Source: Ficedula albicollis
Taxonomy: Eukaryota > Chordata > Aves > Passeriformes > Muscicapidae
Direction: 5' to 3'
DNA: 64,000 bases
Assembly (NCBI RefSeq): GCF_000247815.1
Contig: NC_021700.1
Location: forward strand, 20,662,746-20,726,745
A program made the position numbers and the translations under genes. Positions 1 to 14,010 of this stretch are shown in pieces. The notes beneath the pieces were generated by a model. It was not told the DNA's origin. It worked only from the letters and a program-made list of their open reading frames with translations, and did not search any database. Positions within the stretch are counted from its first letter, which is position 1; every line of letters begins with the position of its first letter.

Positions 1-1689
1 GGCACAGCTGGAGACTGTATCCTCTTGTCCTGTCACCTACTACCTGGGAGAAGAGGCTGACCCCACCTGACTACAGTCTTTCAGCCAGTTGTCGATGGTG
101 ATGAAATCCTCCCTGAGACTCCTTTTCTTCAGGATAAACAACTTCAGCTCCTTCAACCACTCCTCATAGGGCTTACTCTCTAGAGTCTTCCCCTGTTCCA
201 TTGCCTTTCTCTGGACTCATCCAGCACCTCAGCATCTTGTCGTGAGGGACCCAGAACTGGACATAAGACTCAAAGTGTGGCTTCATCAGTGCCAGTACAG
301 GGGGATAGTGGCCACACTACTTTTTATATAAACCAGGATGCCATTGGCCTTCTTGGCCACCTAAGCACACGCTGGCTCATGTTCAGCTGCCATCAGCAGC
401 ACTCCCAGATCCTTTTGAACTGGGCAACTTTCCAGTTACTCTGCCTCCAAGCCTGGGATTATTGTTACCCAGGTGCAGGATATAGAACTGGGCCCTGTTG
501 AACCTCACACCACTGCCCTTGGCTCATCAATCCAGAATGTCCAAATCCCTCTCCAGAGCCTTCCTTCACTCCTGCCCAGATTGGTGTTTTCTTGCCAGCT
601 ACACAGTGAACTGGGTGTTCACTCAATCATCTCATCCAGGTCATCAACAAAAACATTAAACAGGACTGGCTCCAGTGCTGAGCTTTGGGAAATCCCAGTG
701 ACTGGCCACCAACTGGACCACTCTCTGGACCCTGCCAGTTTTTAACACAGTGAAGAGTGCACCTATCCAAGCCAGGACCAGTCAGTTTCTTAAGGAGAGT
801 GCAGCGGGAGACTGTGTCAAAGGCTTTGCCAAAGTCCAGGCAGACAACATGTACAGATTTTCCATTATCCACTAAGCAGGTCACCTGCTTATAAATGAAG
901 ATCAGGTTGGTCAGGCTGAATAGCCAGGATCAACTATTCACAAGCTTTTGATGTCTGAGCCTGATCTCATGGATGTTCTACATGCTAGAGTGCAAAGGCA
1001 CTCAAAATTATCTGTTCCATAATATTCCATAACACCAAGGCCAGGTAGGCAGGCCTGCACTTCCCTGGATCCTCCTTCTGACCCTTCTTGTAGATATGAA
1101 CATTGGCCAGTCACCTGGAACCTCCCTGTCTCACCATGACTGATGATAAAAGATGGAGAGAAGCCTGCCGAGCTCTTCTGCTTTTGGTAAGGGAGAAGTT
1201 CTTGTCCCTCAGTACCCTTGATGAATCCCATCGGGTCCCTCCTATGAGTCTCTAAATTTATGGTTCAGCAGGTCAATAACTACTTCCTCCTGGGTTTCAG
1301 AGGGTCTTTTCTTCTTTCTGTCTCTGTCTACCAGGTCAGGGCACTGATTACCCTGAGGATCACTGGTTTTACAGTTATAGACTGGGGTAATGAAGGCATT
1401 AAGCACCTCAGCCTTTTCCTCATCCTTGGTGACAGTGCTCCCCTTTCATCCAATAATGGATGGAGATTTTCCTTGGCCTTCTTTTTTGTTTTGGTAAATG
1501 TTTTGGTAAAAACACTTTTTATTGTCCACAGCAGTAACCAGATTGAGTTAACCTTTGTAATTTTCTCTCTATGACACCTAGTAACATACTTGTACTCTTC
1601 TTGCCTGCCCCTTCTTCCAAAGGCCAGAAAGTCTCTTCATTTTCCCACTAAAGCTCTCTGTTCAGACAGCCCATTCTTCTTCCCTTCCA
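1..1689 (-). mobile_element. CR1 LINE fragment (ORF2 and 3' region), minus strand
   Basis: Read on the minus strand this is CR1 ORF2 from the linker before reverse transcriptase (near 1500-1680) down to the 3' part of ORF2 at the window edge. The clearest protein match is near 780-870, where a reverse transcriptase motif A block reads CLDFGKAFDTVS; the usual CR1 wording is [13 protein letters not shown]. The + strand phrase about 330-360 (catgccattggccttcttgg) is a stock CR1 antisense stretch. Frames are broken by stops and indels, so it is a dead copy. The 5' limit near 1689 is set by the abrupt switch to plus-strand CR1 3' sequence, and the element's 3' end lies before position 1. It may be a nested insertion into the plus-strand CR1 that follows. 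Confidence 0.85.
627..884 (-). pseudogene. Decayed CR1 reverse transcriptase piece
   Basis: An 85-codon minus-strand open stretch. The segment with residues VVCLDFGKAFDTVS matches motif A of CR1-type reverse transcriptase; the first aspartate is the catalytic one and is kept. Downstream, the expected CVKNWL and PVGGQ-like words follow, then the frame is lost. Its flanks are CR1 in other frames. It has no independent coding role. Confidence 0.75.
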
Positions 1690-2003
1690 GGGAAAGACGG
1701 AGACAAGTTTTTGCAGGGCCTGTTATGACACAATAACGGATAATAATTTTAGACTGAAAGAGGGTCAATTCAGTCTAAATATATGGATGAAGTTTTACAT
1801 CATGAGGGCTGCTGAAACACTTGAGCAAATTGTTTAGATAGATGGCAAATATCCTATCTCAGGAAACATTCAGTCAGGTTGAACGGGACTCTGAGCAAAC
1901 TTACCTACATGAAGATGTCCCTGACAATTTCAGGGGGGGGGTGGATGCAATAGCTTTTAAAAAACTCTTCATAAACAAGCTATTCTATGATTCTATGAAT
2001 AAT
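1690..2003 (+). mobile_element. CR1 LINE 3' end, plus strand, with ATTCTATGA tail
   Basis: The stretch begins with the CR1 3' untranslated wording about 'gacaagtttttgcagggcctg' and runs to a tail of ctattctatgattctatgaa at 1979-1998. The tail shows the element is on the + strand and complete at its 3' end. It carries a G9 run at 1932-1940. The upstream part of the same element is not seen here because the minus-strand CR1 lies directly to the left. Confidence 0.85.
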
Positions 2004-5000
2004 ATTTCATTATACACAGAGTAGTTCTGGTCACTAACTATCTAAAAACTTATCACATTATATCACATGATTATAAGCAAAAGTAAAAAATTAGGCACTA
2101 GCCATCCAAACATTAGAAAAAAAATTGCAGCAATAAATAACCAGGCTAAAGCAAAACTGCCACCAACCCATGTTCAGAAAAAGCCTGTGACCTTGCTGGG
2201 TTAGTTTAACCTGCTGCCTCTTTATTATTGATAATAAATTCACATTTACCAGACTACAAGCCTACATCTAGGCCAAACCTGGAGTGCAGATGTATGTCCA
2301 GATGTGTACACACACAGTGTTCTCATCCAGAGAGACGAATCAGGTCTAAATTGCCAAAGACTACAGAGTTATTATGTTTCCTGTAGAGTTGTGTCCTGTA
2401 TCATTCCAGTGATGAAATGCCAGCCTCTCCCTAATGTGCTTTTGGTTGTTCCATGCCAGGCTTTCAAACAGACCAGAGTTTAACAGTTTTGGAAGAAATC
2501 ATCATTGAACATCCTGATGGAAAACACATGTTTTCATCCCCCCAAATTAGAACTGCCATTTTCTTTTGTTGTCCTCTATCATTTCTGTTCTACCCCATTT
2601 ATGACCATTTTGTCCTCAGTACTGTTGTTTTCTACTTTTAAATCAATTCCAACCCACTTAGGAAGTGCCTTTTTTTTTCCCTCTTCTAAGGAAAAACTCC
2701 AAAACTGAGACACAATTACAGATTTGGAAGTCTTGAAATGTGACTAATGACCCAGCCTACTATGTATTGTTTCTGCACATTTCTCAGAAATATGCTCGCT
2801 GGAATATTTTCTAATAAATTTGGCCCAAAAACTCATGTTCTAAAGCAGAAAGAAGCAGGTGGACCAGACCATCTGCATGAGAATTTGTGGCCTTTCTTCA
2901 AAAAATATTGGGGGTGGAAATAAAAGTTTTTTTCAAATGACATGCTAAGAGATGCAACCTCTCAGACCCAGCTAGTTTGAAAAGAGATACATTTTAAAAA
3001 ATATTTCTAAGAAACTTTATTGCATTTACCTATTAAATTTCAATTCATGTGATTCAAATATTACCAAAATTGACTAGTTTACTTTGAAGATGCTCTCACA
3101 GAAGAGTTTTCAAATTATGACCTTTCAGGCCTGTAATGTGGCTAGGAAAGACAGCATTTGGTTAGAGCCCTATCCTAATTTAGAGCCCTCTCCTAAATTA
3201 CTATATTAAAATCTTTGTTAGGAACTAGTAGAGAAAACAATTTGCCCTCCAAGTGTCAGACATGACTATCATCCATCATGAGGCTTACATGCTTTTCCTT
3301 TTGAACAGTGTCCTCTCCATTCTGAATATGCATGTATTTATTGATGCTCTCACTACTTGACTGGGATTTTCCTCAGCTTACAGGGCTTGTTTCTAAATGG
3401 ACATAGCAGCTGAAGAAGTGGAAAATAGCTTTTCATCACCACAACAAAACACAAGACTCTCATTCTGGCATCAGCTCAGAGTGTGTAGTTTCTATCAGCA
3501 AGATCTAACAAATCCTCTGTGAGAAACACTGACTTCAAGGGACTTTCTTTTATTGCACAACATATCTGGATGCAGAAGTATGCAGAGGACTCCAGCATCC
3601 TGGAAAAGAAGAACTTCCTTGCCTAAGCCTCCCAAATGGTGTGAAGCAGAGCCCTGCACTAATTCTGGCCAAATTCTGTTCTTTAGCATGCAGTAGAACC
3701 AGGGGAACTACAGCAGAAGGGCAATATCTAGATATCCTAGCCAAGAAAGTGGGCTAGCTAGCAATTGAAGCTTAGAAGCTGTTATTAAAATGTAAAACAA
3801 TTTGTATAGTAGCATAACAGTCCCATGGGCTTGCATGATGGAACGTGTATCTCCATACAGCACCATCCAAATAAGAGAGTAAGATAACCTTAAAATCACA
3901 AACCACTGTAAATGTGCACCCTTTCATCTCATCGAGTAATCTGACAGATTCTGTGACTGAGACAGACTGAATCTGCTATGTATTACTAAAGCATAGTCTC
4001 AACATCCTTTAGGGTATTTTGGTTTCTAGCTTTCACCAATTCCTTTTCAATGCATGGTTTTATTCAGCATTTATACAAAAACCTCAAACTTCATTATCTG
4101 CCTCTTCACATACCTTGAAAAGAGCTTTCTATTTCCTGAACAAGTTCTTTAGCAGTGTCTGTGAGGCTTTTATTATTTTTTTATGTTTTCATCAATTTTT
4201 GCAGCTTTATTTATGAGGTCTCACTGCTGTGCTGCCTAAGAGGTTAACAGATTACTACTATTGTAGTCAGTGAAATGGAATATTGGTCTTAGAATACAAA
4301 CCGTCCTCCTGGGAGACTTATTTTGAAATAACTCTTTAACTCAGAATAGATTTCCCTTATGAAGCCAGACATGCATAGCATTTCTTTGAGCCTATCAAAT
4401 AATTTTCTGTAAACTGAGATAATCTCTCTTAATAAATAATGATCTAACTCAAAAATGTTCCTCGTTTTGAAAAGGCCAGGCACTATGGATTTTTCTTACA
4501 TAGTGTATTATGAAAATAAAATCTGTTTTAAAAATCATACTTACCTAACATGTTAGGATGTACTCTCATCACTTGTATTGTGTATTTTTCTTTCATTTCC
4601 TCTTTGTAGACATACCTATCTAATCTTCCTCTCAGCTGGCACTGTCAGGTAGACAGGTTCTCAATACAGCATATTTCAAGGCAGTAACTAAACCACCCAG
4701 CTACCTGGGATCAGAAAGAGCAGTCAGTATTTTCCAAAACTCCCAAAGGATCACAAAACATAAATCAGAATTACTGGAAGAAACAAGTATTGTACTGATG
4801 CAGAGGTCCACTTGCTGGAAAAAAATAATGAATAATTAAAAAAAAATTCATGATCTGTTCATGAACCTGCCAGGAACATTACATTTGTCTGATGGATAAA
4901 TTATTAATTAAGAAATATTTCTTCAACATCATCTGTGACTAAAATTCTCAGAGCATTGTACTGTTTGTTAATTCACTAAAGACTTATAATTATTATTTAA

Positions 5001-7559
5001 AGCCTGTCTACAGTATAGGCTGCAGGAAATATTATAGTAAATACAAACAAGTCACTCCAAGCATGAATTACATAAAAGAGATAATTATACCAAAACCATG
5101 ATCAAATAGTCAACTTTTAGTATTTAGGTTTAGAAAATCAGTGACTGACATTGGAGAAGGGTGCAAACAAGCTAAAGTGGGAGGACTCATCTCTCTCTCT
5201 CCTGCTGACACATTCACACTCCTGCCTGCCATTCCCCTCTGACTCTCCTACAGGACATGAATTCTGCTGCTCACACTCTCTCCTCCCTCTAGTCCTACCT
5301 ATTTTCTTCCTTCCACATCATTTCCCCTGGGCACTTTGGTCTGATTCTCCTGTGTGAGATCCTCTCCAGCACAGATGCCTTCATTCTTGGTGCTACTAGA
5401 CCAAAGATGCCAACATTTAAGCAATTTCCTCATCTGTCCTACATACTACAGCTGCTTCTCCCTTTGTCCCTTGCCTCTCACTTTCCCTGAATATAAGAAA
5501 AGAGCCCCACATATCAAATGGGGGAGAAAGGGACAGCACTCGTACTGCTGAGTCAGTCAACCTTCTCCTCTGTCCTCCTCCTCAAAACACTTTGAGGGAT
5601 ATTTTGTAGGAATATCCCACACCAGGATGGGGAGGAGCAGGAGCTGCACAATTCCTTTTAAAACTTTCTGGAAACAGCTGTCCTAGTTCACAGCATTTTG
5701 TTTCCCGTAGCACATGAGCCACTTCTGCTTCCCATTCTAATGGTGCTGATATGTAATGTGGTTGCTAGTATTTAAGGGTTATGCTAAAAATATTCTTTGT
5801 GCATGTGTATATGCATGTACGTCAGCAAAACAAAAACAAAAACAAAAACAAAAACAAAGACAAAAACAAAAAAACAAACCAAACACCCAAAACCTAGCAT
5901 TTGCATTCAAAAGGGCCGGGCTCACAGAAAATAAGTGTAACACTATTATGAGTCAACGCCACAGCAGAACTTGGCATTGTTCATTTCTGGCGTTGATCAT
6001 TTTTCTTCTGACAGAAGATCATCAAATACAGGCTGAGGTCTGCATAATGCACACAATACACCCCGGGGGGAAAAAAAATCTTGTAAAACAGCTTTTGGAG
6101 AGGTGGATGGAAATCAAAGAGGCTTTATGTTCTCTCTGCCTGTAGTTCCAAAATGCCTACTATATAGCTAACATTATTTCCCAACATGTCTGCTGGAACA
6201 TATTTCAGAAAAGTAAAGCTTCTTTCTTCACCCTCTCAAGAGATTCGAGGCAGAATTTCTGAGAAAAGCAAAGATTTGCAGATGTTTTAAGAGCCACTGT
6301 TGCCCTGCTGTTTGGAAATTCTGACACAGGTGCAAGAACTGCTGTTGCAAAAGTTGCACAGAGCTCATTGAGGTTTAAATCCAGCCAAACACGGTAATCT
6401 TGGCTCCTCAGGTACATTGAGGCACTTTGAGTTGAGACATATCTCATCTGAACTCTCAATCTGTCTAGGAATTGGCTGTGGCCCAGTAAAAAAGTACATA
6501 ACTGTTGGGGAGAATGGAATTTGCTTGAAGATTGGAGTAAAAGTGAGGTCTCATTTGAAGGAATTTAGGAAACCCAAGACAAAGCTGAGTTAAGTACCTA
6601 ATGGGAAAGATTTTTCTTCACTATTCAGGTTTTCCTTGTAGTTTATGGGATGACAAACCAGCATCACCTCTTTTCAGCACGTGGAATGACAGAAAACATA
6701 TCTTTTTCATTGCTAAGCAGGTTCTATTCAGAGTTTAAATTCCTGATCTTACAGTTAATATGGAGAATTGGCTCAACAAGCCACTGGTTGTGTGATCACA
6801 CCTGACAAAAATCTGCAACAATTTTAAATGTCTTGTGTGTATTAATCTGAAATTTTTACATAATATCTAAAAATTCTGCCATTTAAATTCGAATTTTTTT
6901 GTACTCCCTGGAATATTTTTTTTTCCTAAAGATTTTTGTAACAAGCAAAGGCTTCAGACAATGTTCCTGTTAACTTATTTTTGCTGAGGGTAATCTGAGG
7001 AAAATAAATGGTATTTTAGGATGCACACATTTGTGTAAGAAAAACATATTCTCTTCTGGCTATATGGTCTGTGCAAAAATTACAGTAAACTTGGTACAAG
7101 ATAGTACTTAAACTAAAACGTGGGTCAAAATTAAATAAACAAATATTTAAATACATAGAACAAAAAAAATTACCTGTCATTCCTTTGGGGCCTTGCCGTA
7201 ACTAAAATTTAAGAGCAGTCACAGAACTGGAAAAAACCCCAAAGTAAAGAACCTAAAGAAGTAAAGAAGTTTGTGAAAACCCTGGAAGAATTTCTTTCAC
7301 TGTAGGTCTCAGATTTATTTTTACTGTGATCAGCATTCCTATAGGGAAGAATAAGCTATGAAGAGTTTAAAAAGAAGTAAACATATTTGTGAGGAAGCAT
7401 ATAACTGAGGGGGATTTTTGATAGGATTATTCATAGCAAATACTGAAGATTTTTAATTTCAGAAATAAGGTACTTCAATAAGTACAGCACAATATTTGCA
7501 AGTTCCTAGATCCATAGAGTATTCATGATGTTTGAGATATCCCATTGTCCTGCATCAGG
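2004..7559. other. AT-rich unique DNA, no gene recognised
   Basis: About 5.5 kb with no repeat I can name apart from a CAAAAA simple repeat near 5826. Open frames here are short (under 130 codons), of low-complexity or ordinary random composition, and none shows a recognisable domain. A stretch near 4870-5060 is rich in ATTA-type words and reads like non-coding conserved DNA, but that is only an impression. It could be intergenic or intronic sequence. Confidence 0.6.
5826..5880. repeat. (CAAAAA)n simple repeat
   Basis: About nine units of CAAAAA with one interruption (CAAAGA) and a looser A-rich end. On the + strand it makes an artificial Lys/Gln-rich open frame. Confidence 0.95.
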
Positions 7560-7953
7560 CCAGGAGAGGGATAACTTTTATAGAAGCCAGGAGAAGCATG
7601 GCCGGGACCCTGTACCACACAGGGCATCCACGGAGGTTGCAGGGAGAAGGGGTCCCTTCTGGCCAGGTGTGTGGTGCAGTGCCAGGTTCTGCACGGTGAG
7701 CACTCTCCTGGGAGAATTGTCTGCCTCTCTTTTGTGCTGTTATTCATTTTACTACTGTTATCTTTCATTTCTTATTTTGCTGCTGTTTCTAGTAAGCTGC
7801 TCTTATCAAACAACCCATGTTCTTAATCTTTTGAGCCTTCAATTCTCCTCTTCATCCCACTGCAGGGAGTAGGGGGACTAAGCAAGGACCACAAAGTTCA
7901 GAGTGTTTCAATGGAAGCACTAAATTGGAGAAAAACATCCCTAAACCACAACA
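7560..7953 (+). mobile_element. Decayed retroviral LTR remnant, probable avian ERV
   Basis: The stretch contains phrases typical of a common avian ERV LTR: 'gaccctgtaccacacagggc' near 7606, a tract of T-rich words at 7720-7790, 'cccactgcagggagtaggggga' in the U5-like part, and an end reading ctaaaccacaaca at 7941-7953. The ending CA fits the canonical LTR 3' terminus. The polyadenylation signal is degenerate or missing. The 5' limit is uncertain, and I see no target duplication and no internal viral sequence, so it is best read as an old solo LTR. Confidence 0.55.
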
Positions 7954-10900
7954 CTCATTTATCTGAACGTAATTCATTGACACATCTATCATAATAAAGC
8001 AGACCTGCGAAAGCGCATGTAGCACCTAGCCAAAGTCTGTATATTAGAATTCATGCCACCCTTTAAATGCTTTTTACATTAAAATCAAGTGTTCATCACT
8101 AGTTATTCGGTATACTAAAGTGCATCTATGGCACCAGGGTATGATATAAATTCGCTAATGTACATGTTTCAATTAGAGGGAAATAACCTTTATCTAGCCT
8201 CATCATTGTAAATATTAAATTTTCAATATGCAATAAATGTAAGGGATTTGTTTTCCTTAAAAGTCAGCACAAGAGGTTGAAAAGGAGACATGTTGTTTCA
8301 CTTGGAAGTGTCTGTGTTAGCCTTTGAGTGTAAAAATCCTAATTCTGTGAGACAAAAAATAACCATTCTCATTCTCATATTCCTCTGGGAAGCTCAGCTG
8401 CCTTGTTCTTTCAATGGCTGTGCTCTAGTCAGTTCCTGCTGAACTTACAACATATCCCTACTACAATTCAACCCAGTACAAATTTGAGACAGCGCAATAG
8501 CTTTTCTGATGATGGAACACAAAGTGTTGCCCAGTTCTCTTTTCTGGATATTTGTGTTTGCAGGAACAAGAAACATTTTTGAAAGGAAGTTCCAAAACTT
8601 ATCACTCAGAAAAAACGTCCAGCAGAAAGCTTCAGACCACAGAATTTTATTGTTGAGGCAGCCTCAAACCTGATACCAATGGGAATTGCCAATGATTACT
8701 TCTCCATATTCTGTACATAAAACTTCTGAAACAAACATGCACTGCCATGATTGAAGCAATACTCAAGGTCTCATGATCTTAACTTCTGCAATTTGCATTT
8801 CTTCTGATCCAGTCTGCAGTTATATCAAACCATGATTATTTAAAAGTTAATAGATGGATAACTATCCCAAATCTACATGAAGATACCATTCAGTTTATTA
8901 TATAAATAATGTTAAATTCTTGAATCTGCTGCCTTTGAGCAGCATTTCACAAACTAGATGAAATTTGAATAGGCCATCAAAAAAACTCCTTCCCAAGAAG
9001 AAAACCACATTTTATGTGTTCACACCCTATTTCCCTTATTCTTGCTAATAAGAAGAGGATTACTTTCATTATTAAATATTCATAAAATGTATGCAGCACC
9101 AGTAAAGCAGTTTTATGTTCCCAGCTGTTACAGCATAAATTGGAATAAACACTAGCTTGCTGAATTAAATGGCATCCAATCCACCAGTGCAGAGTGCCTA
9201 AAAACACAGCTTTTTTGTGTTACCTCAGCTGAAAAGAAACACTCATGCAGAGAAGAATCAAAGGGACAAAACCAGTTCCAAGTCTGGAAACACTCTTAAG
9301 TTCACAGCAAGGTGGTATCTGGCTCCCCATTGTGCCTCTGAGCACAGTCAGGGGCTTTCTCTTCTCTCGGAAGAAATTTTGTAGGATGCAAAATAATAAT
9401 GTCCTTGTTGATCAGAAAGAGAACCTGATGCAGCACCCTCTGACCTAAGAGGGCTCTGCCAGTGACATACAAAGCATTTCCAACATCTATTGATGTGTGG
9501 AAACCTTAGAATTTTCATGTCAGCTGGTGGCCACTGCTTAGCAAGTGACAGGAATGCACACATTCAATGCCAATAAGACTCTTTGTTTAATTGCTTTTCC
9601 CTGACTCATTAACTCCAGGAATACTTCCTCTGGTGGGCTCTAGGAGCCACAGGATTAAAAACCACTGAATTTTCAAAAAAAAACAGGAGAAGAGCTGGAA
9701 GAATAGTTTTAGCATCTGATTTCAGCAAAGTTTAATTTCATTTGTCATGTTCAGTGTGGTTCAGCAGGTGATCCTGCAGGTGGAGGAGTCAGGGCAATGC
9801 CAGCAGGTATTTGTTATCCATGATGTACCATCCGCTGGGCTGCTGTCAGCCTACCTGACATTAGCAGGAGAAGGAGGCAGCACTTTTGTCCACCAAGGCT
9901 TATTTTCAGTCTGAGACAACCAGCTATCCGTACTGATGTTACTTATCACCATTCTACATTCATAAAATTCATGTCTGGTAAATGAAAGCACTTGTTAATA
10001 CTGACATCTCTTCCCAAAGGCCTGTTAGTGACAGCTGTACAAAAAGGAATGAGTTCTATTGAACTAAGAAATTTTTCAGCTAAGTGAGGAAAGTGTGGTT
10101 TCCACTACAATTATACAAGACAAATCTCCCAAACACCCTACGTAGACACCTAAATTTTAACATTTGAAAAGTAGTCCCCTAATAGTTTACTATTGAATTT
10201 CTATGGGATTCTTTTCCACTTTCTTAGAAATCACAGCAACACTCATATCAATATGATGATTATGTAAAAAAAAAAAAAAAAAATCAGAATTAAATAGTAA
10301 TCTACTTCAGGCATTAATATTTATGGTGCAAATTTTACTTTCCAATTTAGGCACTGAAAAATACTGCAGAGTATTTATTCTCACAATATTCCAGTAACTA
10401 GAAGCAATCAAAACCTGAAGTTTTCTCTGAAAGAAGATGGACTGATGAAGTCCACGGCCAAACCAGGAAACAAAACTGTCTTACAATTGCTAGGCTTGTA
10501 TTGTCATCCTCAGACTGTACTGCTTGCATTTTGCAACCTACAGAGACGACTGAATAACACAAGAAGCTATTCAGTAAGACCTTCACATAAAATGTATGCT
10601 TTCATTTGACTGCTGCTCTTTACTGGGGTTGAGGCTGGAACAGCTTCTTTCGAGCATACTTAGAACTGTTTGCTAACATGTCCTTGCCTCAGCCCAGCCC
10701 ACAGAAAATGTCAGGCTACTAAAATCAAGCAGACAAAAGCAGTGTGTTTTGTAGCTATTCAATAAGGTTCTGCACCACACAAAGCTACACAGGACCCCAC
10801 AGAGCAATAGGGCAGGATCGTTATCATGGCCAATCCCTCACCCCGTGGCAAAATCTGGGAGTCAGACCTGAATGCCAGTGGCCCTATTTACAATATATGA

Positions 10901-13304
10901 TGGGGCCTTAACCCAGCCAGACCCAAGAGGGGGCTGAAATCAGAAAGATCATGCTGATAAATTGCTCCTGAGCAGTGAATGGCCTCTGACATACCTCTGG
11001 GTCATTACCAGCAGCATCCTCAGACTCTGCTCAGGAAAGCATGAGCGACTTAACTGTGGGGTGCAGGCGGTTTAGAATAGATGAAGGCAAGAAGGGACAG
11101 GAACAACACTTGTATTTCTGCTTATGGAATAGAAAGCACAAGAGAATCACAGAGAAGTGCTCTATCGGGAAGTACAGTGCATTTAGTGACCCTGCTTTGT
11201 TGCATTAAGTCTATGTTGAAGACTGTTTCTCTGGTTCAGTCAACAACGTGCCAGCAGTGAAAGAAAACATCACAAACATCACGAAAACGATAAAGAGTTT
11301 GCACCTCTTGCCTCACTACATGCTTATGCTCTGGCTCCCTGGCACAAGGCCTGCTGACCTGCAGCATGAGCACACCCTGCTTAAAATGCTGGCACCATCA
11401 ACAGCTATGGTCATATAGATACAATGCTGAAAGTTACAGGAACACCATAAGGAAAAATCAGAAGCCTAAGAAAAAAAAAGCCTAAGATTAGTATACTTGA
11501 AACTTTCTCCAGTTGCACTGTTTACAAACAATTTAAAATAACTCTAAAAATATTCCAGTAACTGATTCACTGTGCATAATTATGAATGGTTAGATTATCT
11601 CTAGCAAAATTACAGTTTTGTTTTGGAAAGTTCCACTTTCCCCAAAATTGTATACTGATTCTTTAGAGCCCACTCAAAAATAATATCTCACAGTGCTTGC
11701 ATCTGACTTTTTGTAGTCCATTTTTATTCTTTTCACAATATAAAAATACACTTTCTTTAGTTGTGATGCTAGGCTTTATTTTCTCATTTAGTTTCTGTCC
11801 TAATACCTAGAATCACATTAGCAAATTCAGTGGTTTTTTGGTTTTTTTTTAAATACACAGCATTATAGAGTCAAACAATGTTAGAAAATTAAAAATAAGT
11901 GCCAAAAGCTGGTATTACTTTTATGGCCACTATCAGTCTCTGATAAACTATAATGGTAAACTGATTAACCCATACAACCTGTAAAGCCTTTTTTCTGTCT
12001 TTAGATCCAGGAAAAAAATTCTCACTAGTTGCTCTTTTCTATGTTCCTAATAACACTTTACTCGACTGTTCAGTTAAAGGACCACCATTCATCATTAAAA
12101 TAAGCAAAATATCACTTCCTAAAAGCACAATATGCACCACATACAATAGATACAATATAGTTTTTGTCTTCATCCTGTACTTTTTTAATAAAAACAAGTT
12201 GTTACAGTGCCTTTCCATTTTCATCAGGGTCTTCCTTTCTTTAAATGTATTGGCAATTATCTTGTCCTTTTGAGCTAATGAGTGGAATGAATCCAAAGAC
12301 TAATATAAAACAACGCATGGATCCTTTAAACAGAGTTATAGTCTTTTATAAAAGAGCATGAATACACATTTCAGCACAGATAAAATAACTATCAGGTTGA
12401 CAAAGCTCAGTAACTAATAGTGTGTGTTGCATTCCCTAGCAGCTCCTTGGACACTGTAGTGGATCTGGCTGAAATGGAGTTGAATTTCCCCATAGAAGTG
12501 CTACATTTCTGAACTTGCACTGGTAGCTGGAAAGGTGTTGATAATATGCCCGGGTTTTGGTACTGCATCTGCACTGGCACTTTAAGTGTCAGTCCTCACA
12601 GTCATAGGCTATGTGTGGGAGAGATTGTGGGAGGGGACATGGACAGGACAGCCAGCCCACACTGGTCTGTTCATGTGAAGCCTGCTCAGATATAGAAGTT
12701 AAGAGAGAGGAGGAATGGGGGGAGTGGGCATTTGTTTTTTACAACATTCATTTTCTGTAGCAACAGCTACACAAGCTGAAGCCCTGTTTCCCAGAAAGTG
12801 GCTGGACAGTAATTGCTGATAGGAAGTAGAGAACAACATCTTTTGGGTATTTCCTTTGCATACACTATGACTTTTTGCTTTAGTAACCAACCTTTATCTT
12901 AAGGTTAAAAAACCCTAGTGAGTTATTTTGTGCCCCCATCCTGTTGTGGATGAGAGTGACAGAGCAGGTTGATGGACACCTAGCATCCAATCAGGGTCAA
13001 CCACCATCAGTCTTTTTTGACATCTAGCATGGTGCCCAAGGAATTTTAAATAAGGATAGAATCTGGGAGATGTAACAGACATGGACTGAACAATGTTAGA
13101 GTGGAATTATCATGGGCAATTTCTTTGTAATTGTGGGGAAGGGATGAGGGGTGGATTCTGTGCCAATTGTCTTCTTTTAATATTGCTGATGTTATTTTGG
13201 TGTGTGGATATTTTTTGTTTTGTTAATGTGAAGGAATCTTATGAAGATAGTGTGAGGAATGTGGATTTTAATGATAATTCTTAAATACATGAATCACAGA
13301 GGCA
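7954..13304. other. AT-rich unique DNA, no gene recognised
   Basis: About 5.3 kb of mostly AT-rich sequence with short A runs (for example about 10266-10283) and scattered short open frames below 90 codons with no recognisable domain. A moderately GC-rich part near 10780-11060 does not resolve into exons. I see nothing else to annotate. Confidence 0.6.
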
Positions 13305-14010
13305 AGGGGTTTTCATGGCCAGGTTTTGGTGGTTGGGAAGATCCAGAGCTAGCTTCTGAGAAGAAGCTTCCTCTGTCTGCAACTGCTGTGAATGAGTGTT
13401 TTAAGGTTGCTTAAAGAATCACCAACAAGGGTACAGGCCAAAACAGGTTTAATATTAAAGTTAAAGCATAACAAAGTTCTTTGGCCAGGTTCATTCTGCT
13501 AATTAACTACATGGTTAAAGCACATAGAGAAAAAAGAAAAAAAAAATCCCAAATTTATCAAACCAAATAAAAATAAACCCAAAAGTAACTGGGTGGTGCA
13601 GGAAAGGTAGAGAGAACAATGGGAAAGCATAAGGATAAAAAGGATTATGGAATACCCTCCTGCTGAGTTCTAAGGTTCAGAGTAGATCTCCTTAGCAAAA
13701 TGATCCCAGAATTGACCAACAGTTTATGCCTAAATGTCCTACAGCATTTAATTACACTTAAACAATTTAGAAAAGGATTCATATAGTATTTAATGTGTCA
13801 CAACAGTAACTCACAGGTCTGACTTACTACAAATTTAAAATACTTAGGAATCTAGTAAAATATTCTTAGTACATTCGTTTTAGCACATTCACAGTTGCAC
13901 ACCCACAGACACACTCTGTACAAGGTACATACCTGTGAAAAATTCCCTTCAAACTTGGTGAAATACTCACTTTGGATGCCTCTGCATCTTCTCAGTGGGC
14001 AAAGGGCTGG
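13305..14010 (-). mobile_element. Probable passerine ERV LTR remnant
   Basis: On the + strand the stretch opens with 'ttttcatggccaggttttgg' and then 'gagaagaagcttcctctg', wording that I associate with one end of a songbird ERV LTR. About 140 bp further on comes 'caggtttaatattaaag', whose reverse complement holds an ATTAAA-type polyadenylation signal. That places the retroviral sense on the minus strand. The right edge is not defined and may reach about 14200. I recognise it by wording only, and the terminal duplications are not visible. Confidence 0.45.

Noticed and set aside
5756..6145. 129-codon plus-strand frame with a Lys/Gln-rich block
   Set aside because: The block is the translation of the CAAAAA simple repeat; the rest is unremarkable.
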